Assembly (NCBI RefSeq): GCF_910596095.1
Contig: NC_056540.1
Location: forward strand, 19,740,501-19,804,500
Source of the DNA: Thunnus maccoyii
Taxonomy: Eukaryota; Chordata; Actinopteri; Scombriformes; Scombridae
Length of the DNA: 64,000 bases
Direction of reading: 5' to 3'
Shown: positions 56,893 through 64,000 of the stretch, in pieces
Layout: every line of letters begins with the position of its first letter
Position numbering within the stretch: the first letter of the stretch is position 1
Notes under the pieces: model-generated
Told to the model about the DNA's origin: nothing
What the model saw: the letters and a program-made list of their open reading frames with translations, nothing else
The model's database searches: none
Program-made: the position numbers and the translations under genes

Positions 56893-59074
56893 GTGTCGAA
56901 TCTCAGAGGACCTAAGATAAACTTCTTAGGGAAGTCCCTCCTGTTTGTTTCTAGGGCAATTTCTCTAGAAACCGAGGAATCAATTTAATAGGAAACCTGT
57001 AGGGCCGGATGGCAATCATCAGTTCCTTTCTTCAACCAGACATCTCGCAGCTGACAAATGTAATATGCAGCGTGCAAAAAAAGAAGTGTAAGAGCTTTAG
57101 TTTCTAATTCTGTGGTTACAACAGACAGCTGTACCACATTAGCTTAATTAAGGAAATGGTTACTGTTAACTGACAGGAAAATGATAAAGTAAGGGGTTAA
57201 ACTTGTTAACAGAGGCTTGGCACTCAAAAAGACTATTGAAATGCCATTTAAATGTCCATGAATATATATCTAGATGCCACTTTTGAAATTTTTTGCAAAA
57301 TAATCAGTTCAGTTGCACAACCCATTTATCTTTAAATAACTGCTTTGCTTCGAGCCAATTTCACTCTGGACACAAAATAACATTATCTAATTTGGTTAGT
57401 TTCTTGGCAGTGTCTGACATTCACGACCAGTTTTCCAGACAAATATCAAACCTGTCCTAAAAATCTCTTTATTCCAAGTATTTTAAGCAAAGTCACAACC
57501 TTTTGGTGTTTTTGCTTAAAAATAAACAGTTAAACTGATCTGTGGATGTCTGGTTTAGACCGGTTCTGCCCTCCACGTCAGAATGATTCACATGATATTT
57601 GTGCAAACTGCAAGTTAATCTAATAGAGATGGACACTCTAGTCGAGGGTCACTTGTTGTTTTCTTAACCAAAGACTCTTTTCCAGCTTCACTTTCATTCA
57701 ATACTTGTACTGTTTGATACAGCAAGGTGTAATAAAGTTGATATATCTGTTTTATACAAGTGTGTATCAGTTCTCTGTCCTACTGGAACTGTAAAAGGCC
57801 TCAAAACTTAAGGTGATTTTGGGTTAACACAAAATCAACATGTTTCCTTTAAACATCAATCAATAGGTGGATATTTAACTTAATTTAAGAACACATTAAA
57901 CAGCATTTGGATGGACAGAAATTATACTGAAGTTTGAACTGGTGCTATAAATGTCATTTCTAATAAATCTAAGAAGGCTTTTTGAGAGTATTTTGCATAT
58001 TTAATTTACTTCATATAATTTGTATGTCTATATTTGTTTTATTTTCACTTCCACAAAACTGAGGTTTCTATGGAACAAATAAAGCACAAAAAGTCCTGTT
58101 AAATAATGCTGCATTCAATTCTCTAGAGGAAGAGAAGAAGCAGCAACTTTGACTGAAACTAAGCACAAGCTTGGTAACAAACTGTGTTTATCCCCTGAAG
58201 TTAGGGGATAGTAAGAACGTATGAAAACAGAAAGCAAAGTGCAACTAATTGACTGCGAGTGAATGTCGTGACTCCTGCACTCAGACAGAAAAACAACCTG
58301 ATTTGAACCAATTCAGTACCAAGATTTCTGATAAAGAACAAACCTCCTATTCATTAAAAGAGTGGACTGAATAAGTCCATACAGAAAGCAAAACAACTGG
58401 GTCAAAGCTGAGGGTCAATAAAAACAAGCCCTTTATCCAAACGCAGTGGTCACTTGTGAACATCACATGGTCGGAGCGACTGCAGTCAGTACTTGTGTAT
58501 TTAGTTTAGATCAAGATATTCAGCGATAAGTGTCTTGCCTTTGGGATGTTTGGATGACTTGAGAGCAGGATGACTGAGATTTAGGTTTTGGATGGTTTGT
58601 GTCTATATAAGATCTACAGTTTGGTTCAAGCTCACCTCGTCTTCATCAGACATCAGTCAATCTTGAGTCTATCTGCGTTAGCTTCTAGTATAATCCAGTT
58701 TAATATTGTATCCTTACTGAGTGTCGAAACAGCCTCTCCAAACTGTCACCACAAAACTGAAAGCACACTTTTGTCTAAAATATAATTTTGAAGAAGCACT
58801 TCATTGTTTTAAGACATGAAAATCAGTTAACTTGTCATAAACAGTATTACTCATCTGCAGGATACAGGATAATGTTTCCTGTTTCTGTAACGGACTTTCA
58901 TCAAGTCTGGGAAAATGACCTTGATGATGTCATCAGGGTTTACTCATTCGGGCCTGGACATTAAAACTTTATAACAGAAAGCCTGAGTTTCAAAGAGGAG
59001 ACACAGATACAGATGTGGACATTTACCAGTCTGGGAGGGTCTGACAAAAAGATTGAGTTGCATCATGGGAAGTG

Positions 59075-59440
59075 AGTGTGTTTACATGAATACCAGTACC
59101 CTGGTTATGATCAGGTTTTTGGAGTATTCCGGTTACATGTTGCACATTTAAACACTGTACAACACCTGGCTTTGAGAAACCTGGATGCAACTTGAAGGAC
59201 TATAGAAACCAGGATATTGTGGCACATAAACACCTTGTCCAGGTTTCTGAACATTCACTGTTAGAAAAATGAGTGAGTGATAAGATGTTGAGGAAGGAAC
59301 AACTGGACAAAAATGATAAGAAACCTGGATACTGTTAGAAACATGTATACAGTTTGTTACTGAGTAACAGGTTTCTCATGTAAACATATCCTGAATATGA
59401 TCAAAACCATGATAAGACCCCAAACCAGTTTACTCCTGTG
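59075..59440. repeat. 'GTTTACATG' dispersed element
   Basis: GTGTTTACATGAATACCAGT at the left and AACAGGTTTCTCATGTAAAC then GAATATGATCAAAACC to the right form inverted ends. Several CCTGGTT/AACCAGG blocks occur inside. A related piece, ATTTACATGTGCACTAGTAT with ACCTGGTTTTGATCATATTC, occurs at 60008-60115. Confidence 0.6.
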
Positions 59441-60246
59441 CTGGGGCAGCACGTGAAATGAGTCGTATAGGTGGTCGCCTGAGGCGCCAGATAAGTAGGA
59501 CTTTTTTTTTTACTGATAGGTTTGCTTGTAAACAACTTTGGGAAATTTGCACCTTTTCTCCCTTCTTAGTCTTTTTCTCTCTTTTTTCCTCTCATTGACG
59601 TGCAGGGTTTTGATCTGGTTTGTTTTTCAAAGCCTTACTGGTTGATCAAGTTTTCACCCAACAGCCACCAGCTTCATGTGTGACCTCAGACCACGTCACC
59701 AAACAGTCACTGAATGGCACCTTTACCCCCACTTGCCTTTTGGTCTGGAGGACTGGGAGGACTGGGAGGACTTTGTCTGAGCTGGAGATACCAATGTTGC
59801 ACTCTAGTTTAGTGTGAATCCATATTTGTATTTCTTGTACTGGATTTTTGGGGGGACTTCAATCTAAAATCTTGCCTAGGGTACTAACATAGTCAGGGTC
59901 GGCTCTGCTTCTGTGCATGTAAATGTTCTTTTGCTCTGCAGTCTTTGCTGTGTGGGCTTTGACCTTTCCCTTTTTAAAAATCTGTCTCTCACAAGTCTCA
60001 CAACTATGAGTGCATTTACATGTGCACTAGTATCCCAGTTTTTCAGTCCTACCTGGTTTTGATCATATTCTAGATATGGTGTTTAGATAAAACATGAGAA
60101 ACCTGGTTCATATATTATTATATAACATTATCATTAGATTATTAATACTGAACCATCAGTGTGTAAGCAGCATGTTACTGTTGTAGCTGCTGGAACTGGA
60201 GCTAGTTTGAACTACTTGATATACAGTTTAGTTAGTTAGTTTAGTC

Positions 60247-60576
60247 CAGTGTTTCACAACCTAGGGGTCGGGCCCCTTCAAAGGGTCACCAGATAAATCC
60301 GAGGGGTTGTGAGATGAGTAATGGGAGAGGAAAGAAGAAAAAACAAGTTCTGATACACAAATCTGTTTTCAGCTTGTGGACTTTTTCTCTAATCTTTGAT
60401 TTGTGGTGAAATATTGGATCATTTGAACATTTATTGAAATGAAACCATGTGAGAAGTTTAGAGGGAAAAATCACTATTTGGTGGAGCTGTTAACAATTCA
60501 TAGACATCTGAAATGCGACCCGACTACACACTGCTTTTTATAAGACGTCAAAAGCCAAAAAGGTTGGAAACCACTA
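60247..60576 (-). mobile_element. hAT-like 330-bp MITE, copy 2 (inverted)
   Basis: Reverse complement of 51411-51740 along its full length (about 330 bp), with ends CAGTGTTTCACAACC and GGTTGGAAACCACTA. The host sequence on both sides also matches the host of copy 1. Confidence 0.88.
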
Positions 60577-60599
60577 GTTTCATCTTTAACAATGTGTAT

Positions 60600-60740
60600 T
60601 TTAAAAGCTTGTTATATTATCCATTGTGTCCAATCTTCATCTGAAAAGTAACTAAAACTGAGTAAAAAGTAGCATAAAATGGAAATACTCAAGTATAGTA
60701 CAAGTATTTGGGTAAATATACATAGTTACTTTCCACCACT

Positions 60741-60741
<1 letters not shown>
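60600..60741 (+). repeat. terminal part of an 'AAGTAAAAGTA' hAT-like element
   Basis: AGTAGCATAAAATGGAAATA, CTCAAGTATAGTACAAGTAT, and the terminal GTTACTTTCCACCACTG directly before the GT tract. The same end, reversed, begins at about 51189. Confidence 0.75.

Positions 60742-60812
<71 letters not shown>
60741..60812. repeat. (GT)n microsatellite
   Basis: About 35 GT units abutting the end of the hAT-like element; seen directly. Confidence 0.96.
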
Positions 60813-60813
<1 letters not shown>

Positions 60814-60882
60814 GCTCTGTCCTGGCCTGTTTTTGCTCCTCTGCGTTGTTGTTTGCAGATGTTTATTAGCATTTTCTATGAA

Positions 60883-60906
60883 GCTCCGCCTCCTGCGCTC
60901 TGATTG
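60883..60906 (+). promoter_or_regulatory. GC box and inverted CCAAT box
   Basis: CTCCGCCTCC followed by GATTGG 20 bases on, at the start of a CpG-rich 150-bp block. Together they mark a probable promoter for the gene that begins at about 61.0 kb. Confidence 0.5.
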
Positions 60907-61091
60907 GACGCACTGTTACCGGAGCTGTCGCCTCGACTCCGGGAAGGTTTCCTCTGCTCTGTCAGTCCCGTCTTCAGCTGCGGACCGACCGGCTGCAGCG
61001 CCTGGCTCTTCGCCTTTTGTTAGCTAGCTTGGAAAGCACCAAGAAAAAAAGACAGAGCCGCATCCATGCAATAGCACACTGTTTTTGGAAA

Positions 61092-61157
61092 ATGATCATC
61101 TGTACGAATAAAATGGAGTACCCCCTAAGAACCCAACGCCAGCGAGTCCAGAAACAG
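61092..61157 (+). CDS. candidate first coding exon of an unidentified gene
   Basis: It opens at ATG 61092 (second in-frame ATG 61113) and runs 22 codons to a strong donor AAACAG|GTAGGT in phase 0. The peptide is MIICTNKMEYPLRTQRQRVQ plus KQ, basic near the donor. I do not recognise the gene. A GC-rich promoter-like block immediately upstream and the strong donor support a transcription unit, but the exon could instead be 5' UTR. No further exon is recognised up to 64000. Confidence 0.45.
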
Positions 61158-62125
61158 GTAGGTTAAAGCTGACATTAGACGGAAATGGTGAAAAAAATAG
61201 TTTTAACACAATTAAAGCTAGCGGCTAACTGGGTAGCCTGAGTAACGTTCATTCATTTGCCGAAGGGATTATTTTATATAAAAGAAAAACATCCTTAACC
61301 AGCATTCGGCTTTGTTGCTTTTTTAAAGCTTTAAATAACTTGTTTGGTCAAGCAGCAGACGACATGTTAAAATGTTAAGTTTGTTTTAACCTCTGAACTT
61401 TTCTAACAACCGTTAAAGCGGCTGAAGCTAGCGACTAAAAAAATACTCATCTTCTCATCCAACTAGCTCACTTAGCATAGAAAACATGATCGCTGTTAGT
61501 GTTAAATCTCACTTAATTAACGCCTAAAAACATCTTTTCGTGATTGTATTAAAGGCTGGGAATTGCCACTTACCTTTAACATCATTAAAACATTTTTATA
61601 GTTGACGTCTTCAGCCGTTAAAATGTACAATTAAAGCTCGCAGCGTTACGACAGTGCGTTAAAAAAACGAGCGTTAAATGACCGTTAACGCTAAATATGA
61701 ACGTTTGTATTTTTTTTCGCTTTCTATTCTGTGTTTTGTGGCTCAACATCACAGCGGCTGCACAAACAATGTAACCAGACGCTTTTGTTGGGTCAACAAA
61801 GAAGAATTGGGCTCTTTTCTGTTTATTTGCGGTCATATATATTTTTTTTAATCTTGTATTTGTAATTAACTGTAACGCAGAGATGCAGTAACCGTTGGTG
61901 TAAGCTGTAGGTGACGATGACATCATCTCAGGATTTGGGAGAAAAGTGTCTGTCAATTAGGTGGCTGTGAAGTAATGCAGTGCCATTATTGACCATAAAT
62001 GAGATATAAGGACGGGCGAAAAGGACATAACAGTGTAAATGGTTTAATACATGAACGCTGAATAGGACTGTTGTGTTTTTCCTGTTTGCCGTCCTGCTAA
62101 ACATTGCCGACTTTTCATTGTGCTG

Positions 62126-62151
62126 TTTTTTTTTTTTTTTTTTTTTTTTTT
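62126..62151. repeat. poly(T) run
   Basis: 26 consecutive T residues, seen directly. Confidence 0.94.
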
Positions 62152-63158
62152 GCTTTGCTGAACTGGACTGCCAATCAAAGTTGTTTTTCTCCTCTGTCGC
62201 TGCTTTTCACTTTGCAACAGAATGGGGGCGCTGTCTCAGAGTGCAGTCCAAAAAAAGACATGTTTGCTGCAGATTAGAGTCCTGAAATGGAGCAAAACAG
62301 GGAGGAATGTGAGCAGCGAGGGATTCAAAAAATCTTCCACTTTTCAAGTGCTGTCTGTGTGACTTTCCAACGCCTTACACACACTGGTTGCTTTTCATCT
62401 TCGGTGTCATTTAGCAGCTATAACACTGCACATGACATTTGAAAAACATTATAATTAGGGACAAACATTTAGTATATGGGTTTAACAAAGAGAAAATAAC
62501 CCCATGAGTCCAACTACTTAAAGCACAACAAATAGTTGGCAGGCATATTAAGCGCCACCAAATGTGAGCAGCTGACTTTGATATGATACACTACACGCCC
62601 CTGGCATGTTTGTGAATGATCAGAGTAATGAATTACCCTGTTATCAGTGATATCATGTTGTTTGTTACTGCGTCTCCCCCTTGCCCTACCTGCCTGCCGT
62701 GTTTTCTGTCAGGTTCAATCACTCATCTTGCTGTATGTGGACTTGCCTCTGTCTGTCTGTTGTTTTTCATCCTGCAGCACAGTGTTTTGTTTGTCTTGGT
62801 TTGTGTTGTATGTGCTGTCCAACCCAGCAGCTCCTTCCCTCCCCTCTCCTCTCTCCTCTCCTCTCCAAAACCTCTTTGGGCTGCAGCTGGTTTGTTTTGC
62901 GCTACTCCCTGAGTTCAGGTTGCAGAGCCAAAATTGCCCCGGCTGCTTGTGTTTCCGGTGATGAAGGGGCGAGGAGGAGGAGGCGGGGGGTGTGTGTGTG
63001 GGGGGGCGGGGGGGTGAGTTAATGCCGCCAGGACGCCGGAGCATGATAAGGATGGACCCCCTCCAGGCTCAATCGGAATGCAGATTGAATGTCCTTCTCC
63101 TGTATCTGCAGCAGCCCCCCTCCTGCAGCCCACCAACACCACCACCACCGCCACCACC

Positions 63159-63180
63159 ACACACACACACACACACACAC
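63159..63180. repeat. (CA)n microsatellite
   Basis: CA units following a CCA-rich stretch; seen directly. Confidence 0.93.
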
Positions 63181-64000
63181 ATGCAGACAGACACTACAGG
63201 CGCACATACACGTCTCATCTCAAGCTGACACATTTACCCTTGGAAGACAGCGGCATCATTTTTCCACTTCTTTATGTGTCATCTTAGCCCCGGCACTCTT
63301 CCTCGTATTCCTGCGCGTACATTGCTGCTGTTTTGTTTGTCAGCCTGCTATCAAAGCCTGTCTTTGTCTCCGTTTACCTTTCCTCCCCACGGTGACGTCA
63401 CCCCTGTTTTTCATTTCATTGCTGCCTCTTGCACCCGCTCTGATCAATAAACAAATGACCTCTCCTGTGTTGGGAAGGGAGGATTTTTATTTATTTATTT
63501 TGAATGTCAAATGATCTGCACTTGTTTGTGTTATTTATTTATTTATTTTCACAACAGGCCTTCAGTGAGCTGTTTTTTAATCTCTCCAGTCAGGCCGCAA
63601 GTTTGAATTCATCTTGTGATTTGAATACAGCAGTGCTCTAATATCAACATCGTCGCCTCCTATTTGTCACCCTCAAGCTTGTTTTCTGACTAGAAGAATA
63701 GCTGTGTTTCAAAATCGGTCGCCGCCGGGCGTAATGTAAGCAGAGTTAATAGGTTTGTGTGCACAAAGCCTCAATGTGCTTGTGCTTTATTAGACTGTTT
63801 GCATCTTTGTATATGTGAAACCAAAATATGCTTTGTAATACCAAACACAGTTGTCTAAATGATGATGTGTTCCTTTTTGCTTTATATATCTACCCACACA
63901 CGCTTGTTACCAGTTCTTCTTTTTTTTTTTTTTTCTTTTCATGCGGGTATTTTTTTCATGTGGGTGGACAATAAGGATTGTATCGCCTTATCAAAAGTCC

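Larger units (their letters stand above)
55556..60880. other. alg13 3' UTR and downstream intergenic region
   Basis: No supported gene. AATACA at about 55710 and AATAAA at 56509-56514 are possible alg13 poly(A) signals. Repeats: a TIR element at 56519-56892, an element around 59075-59440 with a partial inverted copy at 60008-60115, and the composite repeat at 60180-60741. An eight-base hairpin TATCCCCTGAAGTTAGGGGATA-like sequence sits near 58190. Confidence 0.6.
61158..64000 (+). other. presumed first intron of the 61-kb gene
   Basis: No supported exon. It holds poly(T) at 62126-62151, a G-rich stretch at 62979-63014, (CA)n at 63159-63180 and poly(T) at 63919-63934. Open frames over 62616-63514 come from pyrimidine-rich and CA sequence. 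Confidence 0.45.

Noticed and set aside
56627..56920. 97-codon open frame
   Set aside because: Lies inside the TIR element at 56519-56892; no protein features.
62992..63514. Proline/histidine/threonine-rich frames near 63.1 kb
   Set aside because: Caused by CCA and CA repeats; no splice-compatible continuation from the exon at 61092.

Overview
This is a vertebrate nuclear window, almost certainly from a teleost and probably a percomorph. Genes are split by GT-AG introns, non-coding DNA is AT-rich with many (GT)n and (CA)n tracts, and copies of palindromic MITEs and CR1/Rex-like retrotransposon tails typical of teleosts occur throughout. No bacterial, viral or CRISPR features are visible.

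Four protein genes are recognised, all on the + strand. (1) At 116-944 lies the last coding exon of heparan-sulfate 6-O-sulfotransferase 2 (hs6st2); its 5' part is outside the window. (2) Muscleblind-like 3 (mbnl3) codes from 11377 to 27472, with a probable untranslated first exon ending at 4435 and candidate poly(A) sites at 26667, 33229, 34747 and 37235. Five exons encode the four CCCH zinc fingers and the linkers. A 36-nt exon, a 95-nt frame-shifting exon and a terminal exon readable in two frames follow. (3) rap2c, a Ras-like GTPase of 183 residues, has two coding exons (38309-38581 and 40548-40826) downstream of a CpG-rich promoter. (4) alg13, the catalytic subunit of the UDP-GlcNAc transferase of N-glycan assembly, has four coding exons (50920-55555) giving a compact protein of 164 residues. 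At 61092-61157 there is a candidate first coding exon of a fifth gene, which I do not recognise, behind a GC-box/CCAAT promoter.

The order hs6st2-mbnl3-rap2c on one strand matches the human Xq26.2 block, where the three genes also share one orientation. alg13 is at Xq23 in human, so the rap2c-alg13 junction marks a rearrangement relative to human. The genes are not a pathway: one modifies heparan sulfate in the Golgi, one regulates RNA splicing, one signals at membranes, and one starts N-glycosylation on the ER.

The rest is intron, UTR and intergenic DNA rich in mobile-element remnants: hAT-like MITEs (12045-12614, 51411-51740, 60247-60576), a nested element at 30573-31698, palindromic elements at 35953-36515 and 44620-45248, three LINE reverse-transcriptase tails (2015-2885, 39830-40320, 46430-47142), and a large inverted repeat at 37257-37680 just upstream of rap2c. 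I found no clearly new biological system. The items most worth checking are the mbnl3 3' splicing possibilities (dual-frame terminal exon, NAGNAG acceptor, a candidate 111-nt cassette exon), the hairpin at the rap2c promoter, and the unidentified gene start at 61.1 kb.
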